Assembly (NCBI RefSeq): GCF_040515995.1
Contig: NZ_CP159485.1
Coordinates: 1,550,001 to 1,614,000 of the forward strand
Origin: Proteinivorax hydrogeniformans
Lineage (GTDB): Bacteria > Bacillota > Proteinivoracia > Proteinivoracales > Proteinivoracaceae
Direction: 5' to 3'
DNA: 64,000 nt
The notes below the pieces were generated by a model. It was given only the letters and a program-made list of their open reading frames with translations, searched no databases and was not told the origin of the DNA. The position numbers and the translations under genes were made by a program. This document shows positions 41,591 to 50,158 of the stretch, one piece after another; position 1 is the stretch's first letter, and every line of letters starts with the position of its first letter.

Positions 41591-41730
41591 TAAAATCCTT
41601 GTACTATTATCTTACTGATTTCCAAAAAGAAATTATCACTATTATAGGCGTGCATAGCTTCAATTGTACTCTCTACACTAGGCTGAGAATCTAAAATAAG
41701 GGCGCTATACATTATAAACTTGTTTAACAA
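41590..41730 (-). CDS. Candidate 46-residue protein coupled to sigG
   Basis: A short open frame starts at TTG, 2 bases after the sigG stop, with AAAGGAGG (formed by the last sigG codons) 7 bases upstream. It ends exactly at the terminator stem. The product begins MLNKFIMYSALILDSQPS and ends FFLEISKIIVQGF; it is mildly acidic with a hydrophobic N-terminus. An ATG at codon 7 is a second possible start. I do not recognise a family. The tight fit between RBS, frame and terminator suggests a real gene made with sigma-G, but conservation was not tested. Confidence 0.55.
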   Translation of the reverse strand: MLNKFIMYSALILDSQPSVESTIEAMHAYNSDNFFLEISKIIVQGF

Positions 41731-41732
41731 TT

Positions 41733-42512
41733 TTAATCCTCCTTTACGTATTTTTTAAGGTGGCCTAAAGCAACTTTTTCTAATCTGGAAACCTGCGCTT
41801 GTGATATGCCGATTTCATCAGCAACTTCCATCTGAGTTTTACCTTCAAAAAACCTTAAAGTTAAAATTGTCTTTTCTCGTTCATTTAGGCGAGTCAATGC
41901 CTCGCTAACAGCAATCCCTTGTAACCAAGTACTATCTAGCTCCCCATCATCCTTGATTTGATCCATAACAAAAATCGGCTCCCCACCATCATGATATATA
42001 GGTTCGAAAAGTGAGACTGGCTCCTGAATAGCATCTAAAGCAAAAACCACTTCTTCTCTTTTAATATCCAATTCAGAAGCTATTTCGCTAACTGTAGGTT
42101 CTCTATCATGTGCATTAGTCAGCTTATCCCTTACTTGCAAAGCTTTATAAGCTATATCTCTAAGAGATCTACTAACTCTTATAGGGTTATTATCTCTAAG
42201 ATACCTTCTAATCTCACCAATAATCATAGGTACTGCATAGGTAGAAAATTTAACATTTTGACCTAAGTCAAAGTTATCAATTGCTTTCATTAAGCCTATA
42301 CACCCAACCTGAAAAAGGTCGTCTACACTTTCCCCCCTATTATTAAAGCGCTGTATTACGCTGAGCACTAACCGTAAATTACAGTTTACTAGCTGCTCCC
42401 GCGCTTCTTCCTCCCCTCCTTTTAACCGGATAAATAACTCTTTCATCTCTGCACTTTTTAGCACTGGTAGTTTAGCTGTATTAACTCCGCATATTTCTAC
42501 TTTATTTATCAC
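41733..42512 (-). CDS. sigG: Forespore sigma factor SigG
   Basis: Late forespore-specific sigma factor. The protein starts close to INKVEICGVNTAKLPVL, almost identical to the Bacillus SigG start, and has region 2 (LFQVGCIGLMKAIDNFD, FSTYAVPMIIGEIRRYLRD), region 3 and region 4 (LTLRFFEGKTQMEVADEIGISQAQVSRLE). I use GTG at 42512 (259 residues), 8 bases after GGAGG; an ATG at 42518 lies only 2 bases after it. It follows sigE, from which it is separated by a terminator. Confidence 0.96.
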   Translation of the reverse strand: MINKVEICGVNTAKLPVLKSAEMKELFIRLKGGEEEAREQLVNCNLRLVLSVIQRFNNRGESVDDLFQVGCIGLMKAIDNFDLGQNVKFSTYAVPMIIGEIRRYLRDNNPIRVSRSLRDIAYKALQVRDKLTNAHDREPTVSEIASELDIKREEVVFALDAIQEPVSLFEPIYHDGGEPIFVMDQIKDDGELDSTWLQGIAVSEALTRLNEREKTILTLRFFEGKTQMEVADEIGISQAQVSRLEKVALGHLKKYVKED

Positions 42513-42544
42513 GGTCATGTCCTCCTAAGTTAGTTGATATATTT

Positions 42545-42573
42545 ATTTATTGCCATTGATGGTTCAAATATGC
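42545..42573 (-). promoter_or_regulatory. Possible forespore (sigma-F/G type) promoter for sigG
   Basis: The minus strand has GCATA, then 14 bases, then GGCAATAAAT, resembling the sigma-F/G pattern of GNATA and GG-A-rich -10. Spacing and one base depart from consensus, so this is weak. The terminator after sigE makes a separate sigG promoter likely. Confidence 0.35.
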
Positions 42574-42658
42574 TTTACATTTTTGGCAAATTTTTAATGT
42601 GTTTTTATGTTTCCTCTTTTCGCTAATAATAATCCAGCATAACGCTACCTTTTTTTGT

Positions 42659-42695
42659 TAAAAAAAGTGAGGTGAATTTAGTTATTCACCTCACT
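42659..42695 (-). terminator. sigE terminator
   Basis: AGTGAGGTGAAT pairs perfectly with ATTCACCTCACT across a 6-base loop and is followed by TTTTTTT on the minus strand. The sigE stop lies in the stem. Confidence 0.9.
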
Positions 42696-43422
42696 CCATT
42701 TTTTTAATTTCCTTTTGAAGTCTAGAAATTATTTTTTTCTCTAATCTTGAAATATACGATTGCGAGATCCCCAAAATTTGTGCCACATCTTTTTGGGTGC
42801 GAATAACGCCGTCTGTTAGACCAAATCTTAGAATCATAATTTTTTGTTCTCGCTTACTTAACTTAATGAGAGCTTTTGACAGTAGTTCTCGATTCACTTC
42901 CTGCTCTAAATCTTGGTGGACTAGATCAGCATCCGTTCCTAAAACATCGGAAAGTAAAAGCTCATTCCCATCCCAGTCTATATTTAAAGGTTCATCAAAT
43001 GAAACTTCTGATTTAATCTTATTATTTCTCCTTAAGTACATTAGTATCTCATTCTCTATACATTTAGAGGCATAGGTCGCTAGTTTGATTTTCTTTTCTG
43101 GATCAAAAGTGTTAACAGCTTTTATTAATCCTATCGTCCCAATAGAAACCAAATCTTCGATGTTAATACCAGTGTTTTCAAATTTCCGCCCTATGTAAAC
43201 CACTAAGCGTAAATTATGCTCAATTAGCAGTTGTTTTACCGCCTCATCCCCTTTTTTCAGTTTTTCCATTAAGAATTTTTCTTCGTCTTTAGTAAGAGGT
43301 GGTGGCAAGGCTTCTGTGCTTCCTACAAAGTGGACGTAACTTTTTGATATCCCAAGTCTAATACACAGCCCGCCTAATAGCAATCTCCATCTAAGTTTAA
43401 TTAGTCTAAAAAAATTTAACAT
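42691..43422 (-). CDS. sigE: Mother-cell sigma factor SigE precursor (pro-sigma-E)
   Basis: Early mother-cell sigma factor, 243 residues. The N-terminal pro-sequence is a basic-hydrophobic segment ([19 protein letters not shown]) ending near [16 protein letters not shown], where SpoIIGA cuts. Region 2 ([39 protein letters not shown]) and region 4 ([19 protein letters not shown] then [14 protein letters not shown]) follow. The ATG at 43422 with GAGGAGGGG upstream gives the expected pro-sequence. It lies directly after spoIIGA. Confidence 0.96.
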   Translation of the reverse strand: MLNFFRLIKLRWRLLLGGLCIRLGISKSYVHFVGSTEALPPPLTKDEEKFLMEKLKKGDEAVKQLLIEHNLRLVVYIGRKFENTGINIEDLVSIGTIGLIKAVNTFDPEKKIKLATYASKCIENEILMYLRRNNKIKSEVSFDEPLNIDWDGNELLLSDVLGTDADLVHQDLEQEVNRELLSKALIKLSKREQKIMILRFGLTDGVIRTQKDVAQILGISQSYISRLEKKIISRLQKEIKKME

Positions 43423-43466
43423 TAAACCCCTCCTCATAATTATCAAGCTAATGAGTATGTCCCAAA

Positions 43467-44345
43467 CTATAAATTATCAACGTTAGCTAATACATTAGGA
43501 TGTATTAGTGCATCAAAGCCTGGTAATACATCCTTTTTGTGCGGATTGACACCTACAAGAGCTAGAACTTCCTCTTTGCTGTCTTTAGTTATTAAGTACA
43601 CTTTCTGTGGCTTTAAAATCACCATTAGGGATGTTCCTCCAATAGTATTTATTGGAGCATACCTAATATTAAATCCATCATTAGGTACATTCCAACTGTC
43701 TCCCACCTCTAGCCACCTATCCCACTTATCTGATAAGACACCCTTTAAAGCTTTTCTATCAAGGATTATAATCGGTAATTTAGAGACAGGGTCAACCAAA
43801 GTGTTACCTGTATCTACAAACCCTTTTAAATTCACCGCCTTACCTCTAAGCCATACCTGTACCTTATAAGACATTTTTTCTGCATTGGACAGTTTTTTTA
43901 CACTTACTATAAATACTCTAAAAAATGGTGGGATTATTACAAAAAGCGCTAAAAAAATAAAAACATACCAAAAATTTTTTATATCAATAAATGGATTAGG
44001 TCCAGTCTCCCCCTGGCCGACTAGACTGTTAAGACCCATATACAAAAAACCTGAAAAAGTAGCAGTGAATAGTATTACACAAGAAGTTTGGGCCAATAAT
44101 CTCTTGAAGTTGGTATATCCAAAGCAGACTAGTACTGTCATTATAACTATAGTAATTTTCATAAAAATATTGTTTGCAAAGTTATACCAAAATAAAAAAG
44201 CTACTAAATAACAACTACCTATAACTGAAGCTAAAAGTTTCCTAATTTTTCTAGCAGAAGTGTTCAAGACAAACTCTGTAATGCTAAAAGCTATCCAACA
44301 AACTATACCATTTAAAATTAAAGTCAGATCTAAATAAAGGGTCAT
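43467..44345 (-). CDS. spoIIGA: Sporulation sigma-E factor-processing peptidase SpoIIGA
   Basis: SpoIIGA is the membrane aspartic protease that activates pro-sigma-E after septation. The N-terminal half has five hydrophobic spans (about 5-150) and the C-terminal domain holds the aspartic protease motif [14 protein letters not shown] (about 177). The length of 292 is near the usual 309. It is followed at 44 bases by sigE, its substrate. A Spo0A box and a terminator-like hairpin are upstream. Confidence 0.94.
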   Translation of the reverse strand: MTLYLDLTLILNGIVCWIAFSITEFVLNTSARKIRKLLASVIGSCYLVAFLFWYNFANNIFMKITIVIMTVLVCFGYTNFKRLLAQTSCVILFTATFSGFLYMGLNSLVGQGETGPNPFIDIKNFWYVFIFLALFVIIPPFFRVFIVSVKKLSNAEKMSYKVQVWLRGKAVNLKGFVDTGNTLVDPVSKLPIIILDRKALKGVLSDKWDRWLEVGDSWNVPNDGFNIRYAPINTIGGTSLMVILKPQKVYLITKDSKEEVLALVGVNPHKKDVLPGFDALIHPNVLANVDNL

Positions 44346-44371
44346 TTTATCCCCCCTCGTTAACTAATGGT

Positions 44372-44399
44372 ATCATAAGCTAGATAAAAAAAATGTCAT
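44372..44399 (-). promoter_or_regulatory. Candidate promoter for spoIIGA-sigE
   Basis: ATGACA and TATGAT are 16 bases apart on the minus strand, about 30 bases before the spoIIGA start. The -35 overlaps the hairpin at 44386-44416. In Bacillus this promoter is Spo0A-activated. Confidence 0.4.
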
Positions 44400-44416
44400 A
44401 CCCTGAAGGATACGAC
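44386..44416 (-). terminator. Terminator-like hairpin in the spoIIGA upstream region
   Basis: GTCGTATCC and GGGTATGAC form a 9-bp stem (two G-T pairs) with a TTCA loop, followed by eight T on the minus strand. It may be a second ftsZ terminator or, if a promoter lies upstream, a leader attenuator. Confidence 0.7.
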
Positions 44417-44455
44417 TTAAAAATAAGATAACTATTTGTCTTTTTATAACTAAAG

Positions 44456-44462
44456 TTCGACA
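44456..44462 (-). promoter_or_regulatory. Spo0A box upstream of spoIIGA
   Basis: TGTCGAA on the minus strand is a perfect 0A box, about 115 bases before the spoIIGA start and next to the ftsZ terminator. A 7-base match can occur by chance, but the position fits the known Spo0A control of this gene. Confidence 0.5.
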
Positions 44463-44500
44463 TAAAAACTGACCCCATTATAAGAGGTCAGTCTCTTTTG
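44463..44500 (-). terminator. ftsZ terminator
   Basis: ACTGACC and GGTCAGT form a 7-bp stem followed by TTTTT on the minus strand, just after the ftsZ stop at 44503. Confidence 0.8.
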
Positions 44501-44502
44501 TA

Positions 44503-45567
44503 CTATTTAGTAGTTTTCTTTCTTAGATAAGCTGGTATGTCAAAATCATCCTCTTGGAAAGTTTTCACATCCCAATCTTTTGGTTTTTCTTCGTCTTGTT
44601 GTATTTGTTTTTTCTCATCATCAAAACCTGTTGCAATAACCGTTACCTTTATCTCATCTTTTAAAGATTCATCTATAACAGCACCGAAGATAATGTTTGC
44701 ATCTTCATCAACATATTTTTCTACTGCGCTGGCAGCCTCCTGAACTTCATGCAATCCTAAGTTTCCACCACCTGTTATATTAAGCAATACTCCTTTAGCG
44801 CCATCTATAGATGTTTCTAATAGTGGTGAAGAAACAGCTTGATTTGCAGCATCCTCTGCTCGTTTTTCTCCGCTAGCCAATCCAATACCCATTAATGCAG
44901 AACCAGTGTCTTGCATTATAGTCTTAACATCAGCAAAATCGAGGTTTATTAAGCCTGGTACCGCGATTAAGTCAGATATACCCTTAACACCTTGTAGCAA
45001 AACATCGTCAGCTATTGTAAAGGCTTCTGTTATTGGGGTATTCTTCTCAATTACCTGAAGTAACCTATCATTTGGTATTACTATTAAAGTATCAACTTTT
45101 TCTTTTAAGTTTTCAATACCTTTTTCCGCAAACTTTTGACGCTTTCGACCTTCAAATAAAAAAGGCTTGGTTGCCACACCTACTGTTAAGGCACCCATTT
45201 CTTTAGCTACCTCGGCAACTATAGGTGCAGCTCCTGTTCCTGTGCCGCCACCCATACCTGCTGTAACGAACACCATATCAGCACCCTTTAGTGCATTGGC
45301 AATTTCCTCTTTGTTTTCTTCAGCTGACTGTCTTCCCACTTCAGGGTTTGCACCTGCTCCAAGGCCTTTTGTTACTTTTTCTCCAATTTGCAATTTTTCA
45401 TCTGCCTGGGAGTTATGTAGGGCTTGAGCGTCAGTATTAACAACAATAAAGTCAACGCCTTTTAAGCCAGAACTAATCATCCTGTTAACGGCATTGCTAC
45501 CTCCACCGCCAACTCCTATAACTTTTATTTGAGCAAATTGTTCCATATCCATATCAAACTCTAACAT
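44503..45567 (-). CDS. ftsZ: Cell division GTPase FtsZ
   Basis: Tubulin-like GTPase that forms the division ring. The 354 residues show the GTP-binding [16 protein letters not shown] (about 15), the signature loop [17 protein letters not shown] (about 105), the [11 protein letters not shown] synergy loop and the C-terminal conserved peptide [10 protein letters not shown], which binds FtsA and other partners. It follows ftsA by 18 bases and ends at a terminator. Confidence 0.97.
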   Translation of the reverse strand: MLEFDMDMEQFAQIKVIGVGGGGSNAVNRMISSGLKGVDFIVVNTDAQALHNSQADEKLQIGEKVTKGLGAGANPEVGRQSAEENKEEIANALKGADMVFVTAGMGGGTGTGAAPIVAEVAKEMGALTVGVATKPFLFEGRKRQKFAEKGIENLKEKVDTLIVIPNDRLLQVIEKNTPITEAFTIADDVLLQGVKGISDLIAVPGLINLDFADVKTIMQDTGSALMGIGLASGEKRAEDAANQAVSSPLLETSIDGAKGVLLNITGGGNLGLHEVQEAASAVEKYVDEDANIIFGAVIDESLKDEIKVTVIATGFDDEKKQIQQDEEKPKDWDVKTFQEDDFDIPAYLRKKTTK

Positions 45568-45585
45568 CGAAAGTCCCCCTCCCTA

Positions 45586-46800
45586 TTAGCCGAAAAAATC
45601 ATTAAATAGGTCTTTTATTTTGTCTTTTATACTAGTTACTGCGCCATTTCCTTTAGAAACTGGAACGGAATCATCTACATTTTCCATGGATTGCTGGATA
45701 ATCCCTACACCAGTTGTATACGTCGGATCAGCAACACCAATAAACTCAGGCTGATAAATTCGCACTGAGTTACCTAACTGGACTTGAGCTATACTATCTA
45801 TTCCTTCTAAGGATGCGACTCCTCCAGTTAATACCACTCCTCCAGGAAGTTCATCCTCCAAACCCATTTCTAAAAGCTCCTTATTAACCATATAAAAAAT
45901 TTCTTGCACCCTTGGCTCGATTATTCCTATCAAAGAGTCTGCACTGATTTCCTCGGTTTTTTTGCCAACAGTAGTAACTTCAAACTTATTAGAAGTTCCC
46001 TCTGGATATATTGTTGTACCGTACTTCAGCTTTATTTTTTCTCCTTCAGCAAGAGATACCTTAAGGCCTTGAGATATATCGCTAGATATATGTCCACCAC
46101 CAATAGGGATAACACTTTTTTTAGCTAAAGCTCCATGTTGGAAAACAGAAATCTCTGTTGTGCCGCCGCCGATATCTATCAGTACAGCTCCTAACTCTTT
46201 TTCATCCTCGTTAAGAGCTACATTTGCAGAGGCTAGATTGTTAACAACTAAACCTCTTATATCTAGGCCGGCTCTTTCTACACATTTTGTTAAATTTTTC
46301 AGTATTGTTGATTTACACATCATTATTAGAGCATCAACTTCAAGACGCACCCCTATCATGCCTATGGGGTCTTTTATACCGTCATATCCATCCACTATAA
46401 AGTTTGTGGGCACAATTTCAATTATTTCTAGTTCAGGAGGCATAGCCACCACTCCTGCACCATCTAAAACCCTATCATAGTCCTGCCTAGTAATTTCTTT
46501 ATCCTCGCTAGAAACAGCTACCACACCACGGTTTTTCATGACTTGGACATGTGCACTAGAAACGCCTACATAAACGGAATCTATGTTCATCCCTACCATT
46601 CTTTCAGCTTGCTCAATAGCTTCTCTTATAGATCGAACAGTGTTATCTAAATCAACTATAGTTCCTTTACGCAAACCTAGGGACTCACTACGTCCAATAC
46701 CAATGATGTTAACATTTCTATCTTCACTTATTTCCCCTACAATAACTCTTGTATTTGAAGTGCCAATATCTAAACTGGCAACTATCGATTTCCTAGACAA
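45586..46800 (-). CDS. ftsA: Cell division protein FtsA
   Basis: Actin-like protein that anchors FtsZ to the membrane. The N-terminal phosphate loop is SLDIGTSNTRVIVGEI, the GAVLIDIGGGTTEISVF (about 205) and VVLTGGVASLEGID (about 328) motifs bind nucleotide, and the C-terminal amphipathic helix is IKDKIKDLFNDFFG. About 404 residues. The start is probably TTG at 46800, 8 bases after GGGGAGG; a GTG at 46809 overlaps that site. Confidence 0.96.
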   Translation of the reverse strand: MSRKSIVASLDIGTSNTRVIVGEISEDRNVNIIGIGRSESLGLRKGTIVDLDNTVRSIREAIEQAERMVGMNIDSVYVGVSSAHVQVMKNRGVVAVSSEDKEITRQDYDRVLDGAGVVAMPPELEIIEIVPTNFIVDGYDGIKDPIGMIGVRLEVDALIMMCKSTILKNLTKCVERAGLDIRGLVVNNLASANVALNEDEKELGAVLIDIGGGTTEISVFQHGALAKKSVIPIGGGHISSDISQGLKVSLAEGEKIKLKYGTTIYPEGTSNKFEVTTVGKKTEEISADSLIGIIEPRVQEIFYMVNKELLEMGLEDELPGGVVLTGGVASLEGIDSIAQVQLGNSVRIYQPEFIGVADPTYTTGVGIIQQSMENVDDSVPVSKGNGAVTSIKDKIKDLFNDFFG

Positions 46801-46871
46801 CTGCTTCACCTCCCCAGGTTATTTCTCTCATAATAAATTCAACATGGACTGTCCTTTTCCCTTTTAATTTA

Positions 46872-47219
46872 TTAGTTTTTTTTCAAACTCATAAGGTTTT
46901 TTAGTCCCATACGCCTAATTATGGCTAAATTTTTAAATAATCTAAACACAAATACAAATACAACCGCTAGGTATAAATCCACTCCAAGCCTTTCGCCCAT
47001 CAATAATATAACGGCTGCTAATAAAATATTTCCAAAAAAACCTGTAAAGAAAACATCTTTATCAAACTCTTTAGTTAAATAAGAGCGTGCTCCACCAAAA
47101 ACAGAGTCAAGCCCAGCAAGCAAGGCTATAGAAAGGTAATGAGCATATTCCACGGGGACGGTTATGCTAGAAATCCACCCAAATACAAACCCCGCTAACA
47201 AACCTAAAACTGGCAACAT
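46872..47219 (-). CDS. sbp: Small basic protein Sbp (DUF1290)
   Basis: A 115-residue membrane protein of the DUF1290 family with about four hydrophobic stretches; LLAGLDSVFGGARSYL (about 32) and FFGNILLAAVILLMGERLGVD are the conserved parts. Found between ylxW-type genes and ftsA/ftsZ in Bacillota; function unknown. Its ATG overlaps the stop of the DUF881 gene. Confidence 0.88.
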   Translation of the reverse strand: MLPVLGLLAGFVFGWISSITVPVEYAHYLSIALLAGLDSVFGGARSYLTKEFDKDVFFTGFFGNILLAAVILLMGERLGVDLYLAVVFVFVFRLFKNLAIIRRMGLKNLMSLKKN

Positions 47220-47944
47220 TATTTTGCCTCCTTGCTTGAAAGCTCTATATAGTCAAATTCTAGGCTTCCTTTATACGAGGGTATTAAAACACTTTCTTTA
47301 GCCTCAACCTCAATTTGAATTCCCCACAAACTAAGGCTGTCAGCAATTCCCCCACGCATTAACAGCGCTGCTTTTAAGGTATCAGCATCACCAATAGTAG
47401 TGATTATATAAGGTGGAGCTAACCTAGTTTGATTAACTAAAATAACTGGACCGGCACAGCTAAACTCTGTTAGTCCGGTAACCCTTTGTCCGTTAACAGC
47501 TACAGCTTCAGCACCAGCTGCTTGTAAAGTGTTTACTAGTTTCATTAGATCTTCATCATGCACAATGCTTAAGTTTGCATCCTCAGCATAGGAATAAGGA
47601 CTTTCATTATCTCTTACCTCCACTACCAAACCGGGACCTTCTACTTCAGTTAAGCCAGCCAAAACTCTAACCCTATTTAGCTCATTTAATAAAATGTCAA
47701 CATCATCTTCACCTTGGGCCGCTTTTTTTTCATACTCCCTAATTTGATTTGCTAAAGAGATATTATCTTGTTTGATTAACTCCTTATTATCCAACAACTC
47801 AAAAAACTTTCCTCGCATCTCCATTTCTCGCATGCCGTAGGTGTAATCTACGTCTTTTTGAGTTCTAACATTTACAGCAGTCATAAATCCTAATACAGTA
47901 CAGATAATTGTGAACATAATGGTGCTTGTGTTTTGAAATTTCAA
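47219..47944 (-). CDS. DUF881 family division-cluster protein (YlxW/YlxX type)
   Basis: A 241-residue protein with an N-terminal membrane span (TIMFTIICTVLGFMTAVNV), a short coiled coil (about 40-75) and the DUF881 domain with GPGLVVEVRD (about 95) and NGQRVTGLTEFSCAGPVIL (about 147). Role unknown. The TTG at 47944, 8 bases after GGAGG, is the likely start, 1 base after the ftsQ stop; a TTG 15 bases earlier overlaps the site. Bacillus has two such genes here (ylxW, ylxX); only one is present. Confidence 0.88.
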   Translation of the reverse strand: MKFQNTSTIMFTIICTVLGFMTAVNVRTQKDVDYTYGMREMEMRGKFFELLDNKELIKQDNISLANQIREYEKKAAQGEDDVDILLNELNRVRVLAGLTEVEGPGLVVEVRDNESPYSYAEDANLSIVHDEDLMKLVNTLQAAGAEAVAVNGQRVTGLTEFSCAGPVILVNQTRLAPPYIITTIGDADTLKAALLMRGGIADSLSLWGIQIEVEAKESVLIPSYKGSLEFDYIELSSKEAK

Positions 47945-47945
47945 T

Positions 47946-48725
47946 TTATTCTCCTCCAAACGGGGAGAAAGTTACAGTTCTTCCCCTTATATCAATAATC
48001 CCCCTTTGATCTTGACTTTTTTGAAATTCTACAAGCTGCATAATCTCAATAACTCGATTAGAAGTTAATCTTTGGATATCCCCTACAATTATAGTAAAAT
48101 TGTCAACTGTGTATAGCTCTACTTTATTAGAGTTCTCGATATTAACCTCAGCAACGGATTCTACAAAACTATTATCTAAATCTGACAAAACATCTACAAG
48201 ATGTGGGATCTGCTCACTATTTTCAAGCCCCGTAATATATGGTACGGAATATTCTTTTATATTTGGCAGTTTTACGCCATCAATAGAAACTAAATAAACT
48301 TCATCATTGTCTATAGTTTTGAACAAAGGGGTTCTTTCAGTAATATCTATTATAACCCTTCGATGAAAAATATTTCTTTCTATAGAAAAATCTTTTATTA
48401 AAGGTTCTTCAGCTAGTGCTTCTTTATAGTAACTAGTCCTTTTGGCGTAAAAATTAGCTTGTCCAACTTTAGGCAAAATCTCGAGAATTTCCTGCTTTTC
48501 TAACAAGAAATTCCCGTGAATTTCAATTTCGGAAATTAAAGCAACTGGAGAGTTTAGAAAGGCAAAAATACTTATAGAAATTAAAAGTATAAGGGCCGCT
48601 ATTGAAAATGTCCCTTTTAATATTTTTAAGCGCTTAGCTTTTTTCCTTTTTAATTCATTCTTTCTGAAGTTATGCCTATGAGACATCTCAATTACATTTC
48701 TTCGATTATAGCTACTCTTTTTCAA
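47946..48725 (-). CDS. ftsQ: Cell division protein FtsQ/DivIB
   Basis: Single-span division protein that works with FtsL and DivIC. A basic cytoplasmic N-terminus (KNELKRKKAKRLKILKG) leads to one membrane span (about 43-64), a POTRA domain (ISEIEIHGNFLLEKQEILEI) and a beta domain (YLVSIDGVKLPNI). The TTG at 48725 is favoured, 8 bases after GGGGAGAG; a TTG 9 bases earlier abuts that site. About 259 residues. Confidence 0.92.
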   Translation of the reverse strand: MKKSSYNRRNVIEMSHRHNFRKNELKRKKAKRLKILKGTFSIAALILLISISIFAFLNSPVALISEIEIHGNFLLEKQEILEILPKVGQANFYAKRTSYYKEALAEEPLIKDFSIERNIFHRRVIIDITERTPLFKTIDNDEVYLVSIDGVKLPNIKEYSVPYITGLENSEQIPHLVDVLSDLDNSFVESVAEVNIENSNKVELYTVDNFTIIVGDIQRLTSNRVIEIMQLVEFQKSQDQRGIIDIRGRTVTFSPFGGE

Positions 48726-48749
48726 AGTTTCCAACTCTCCCCTCTAAAT

Positions 48750-50012
48750 TCAACAAAGGACCCGTTTAATATCTCCACCTAAACTAGTAAATAAAGCTTC
48801 TATCTGTTCATATCCTCTGTCGATATGGTGTATGTTGGTGATAATTGTTATATTTTCTGCAGCTAGACCGGCAAGTACTAATGCAGCACCAGCTCGTAAG
48901 TCAGAGCTTTCCACCAAGGCGCCTCTTAATGTATCCACGCCTCTTACAACAGCAGTCCTATTATCAGTACTTATCTGCGCTCCCATACGTCTAAACTCCC
49001 CAACGTGTTTAAACCTTCCATCAAATACATTTTCACTAACTAGGCTAGATCCCTTTGCCATAGTCAACGCTATCATCATTTGTGGCTGCATATCAGTGGG
49101 AAACCCAGGATAAGGAGCAGTTCGGATTAAATCCACAGCCTTTAAAGGCAGATTCCCTTTAACACGTATGCTGTTAACATCTTTACTGATTGTAGCACCC
49201 ATCTCCTTAAGTTTAATCATAACCGATTCAAGGTGAGGCGGAATTACGTCATTGAGTTTTACATCTCCTCCAGTCATAGCAGCTCCGACCATTACAGTCC
49301 CAGCTACAATCCTGTCAGGTATTATGTCATGTTGACAATGCTTAGTAAAAGCCTTTTGTGTCCCATATATTTTAATTTCTGCTGTACCTGCTCCTTTGAC
49401 TTTTGCTCCTATATTGTTTAAGAAATTGGCAAGGTCAATTATTTCAGGTTCTCTAGCGGCATTTTTTATTATAGTAGTACCTTCTGCCTTTACAGCAGCC
49501 AGCATTACATTTTCTGTAGCTCCCACAGAAGGATAATCCAGGTAAATCTCGCTGCCTTTTAGTTTATCTGCTGATACTTCTATATACCCAAACTTTTCAT
49601 CAATTTTTGCACCTAGGCTAGCTAAGCCTTTTATGTGTAAGTCAATAGCCCTAGTCCCTATGGCGCAACCTCCAGGGTAAACAATTTTAACCTTTTTAAA
49701 TCTAGCCAACAGTGGGCCCATTAAAAAGATTGAAGAACGCATAGTCCTTACCAAATCATCAGGTACATTCCAACTATTTATGTCAGAGCAATCTAGGTGT
49801 ACATTGTCAGCTTCTCTTTTAAAATTTGCACCTAAGCTTTCCAGTATTTTTATCATCATAGATACATCTTTAAGGTAAGGAACATTTGAGATAGTGCATT
49901 TACCTTCAACTAATAAAGAAGCAGCTAAAATAGGCAGCGCTGAATTTTTAGCTCCTGGAATTGAAACTTCACCTTTTAACGGTTTTTTTCCCCTTATAAC
50001 CAGTTTTTCCAT
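48750..50012 (-). CDS. murA: UDP-N-acetylglucosamine 1-carboxyvinyltransferase MurA
   Basis: First committed step of peptidoglycan synthesis: transfer of enolpyruvate from PEP to UDP-GlcNAc. The 420 residues have IPGAKNSALPILAASLL (about 19), the active-site cysteine in VYPGGCAIGTRAIDLHIKGL (about 112) and APYPGFPTDMQPQMMIAL (about 302). The presence of Cys rather than Asp suggests fosfomycin sensitivity. A new promoter and a terminator separate it from ftsW; murG and murB are not between them. Confidence 0.96.
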   Translation of the reverse strand: MEKLVIRGKKPLKGEVSIPGAKNSALPILAASLLVEGKCTISNVPYLKDVSMMIKILESLGANFKREADNVHLDCSDINSWNVPDDLVRTMRSSIFLMGPLLARFKKVKIVYPGGCAIGTRAIDLHIKGLASLGAKIDEKFGYIEVSADKLKGSEIYLDYPSVGATENVMLAAVKAEGTTIIKNAAREPEIIDLANFLNNIGAKVKGAGTAEIKIYGTQKAFTKHCQHDIIPDRIVAGTVMVGAAMTGGDVKLNDVIPPHLESVMIKLKEMGATISKDVNSIRVKGNLPLKAVDLIRTAPYPGFPTDMQPQMMIALTMAKGSSLVSENVFDGRFKHVGEFRRMGAQISTDNRTAVVRGVDTLRGALVESSDLRAGAALVLAGLAAENITIITNIHHIDRGYEQIEALFTSLGGDIKRVLC

Positions 50013-50062
50013 TTGGAGAGGCCTCCTTCAAAGTCATGTTTATACAACTGCTTTACATTTTT

Positions 50063-50091
50063 ATTCTATGTAAGAGGCCTAATAAGGTGAA
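50063..50091 (-). promoter_or_regulatory. Candidate sigma-A promoter for murA-ftsQ-DUF881-sbp-ftsA-ftsZ
   Basis: TTCACC and TAGAAT are 17 bases apart on the minus strand, about 50 bases before the murA start and after the ftsW terminator. Confidence 0.5.
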
Positions 50092-50123
50092 TGTTTTTTT
50101 CAGCATATATCTTACTTAGTAGC

Positions 50124-50155
50124 CAAAAAGGCAGGCAAGTAGCCTACCGTTTTTT
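50124..50155 (-). terminator. ftsW terminator
   Basis: GGTAGGC and GCCTGCC (one G-T pair) form a stem followed by TTTTT on the minus strand, 4 bases after the ftsW stop. Confidence 0.75.
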
Positions 50156-50158
50156 AAT

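Noticed and set aside
45167-45427. Plus-strand open frames inside ftsZ, ftsA, mur and other genes (for example 86 codons here)
   Set aside because: They are antisense to well-supported genes, have no family motif and lack proper RBS; they arise from the codon bias of the real frame.
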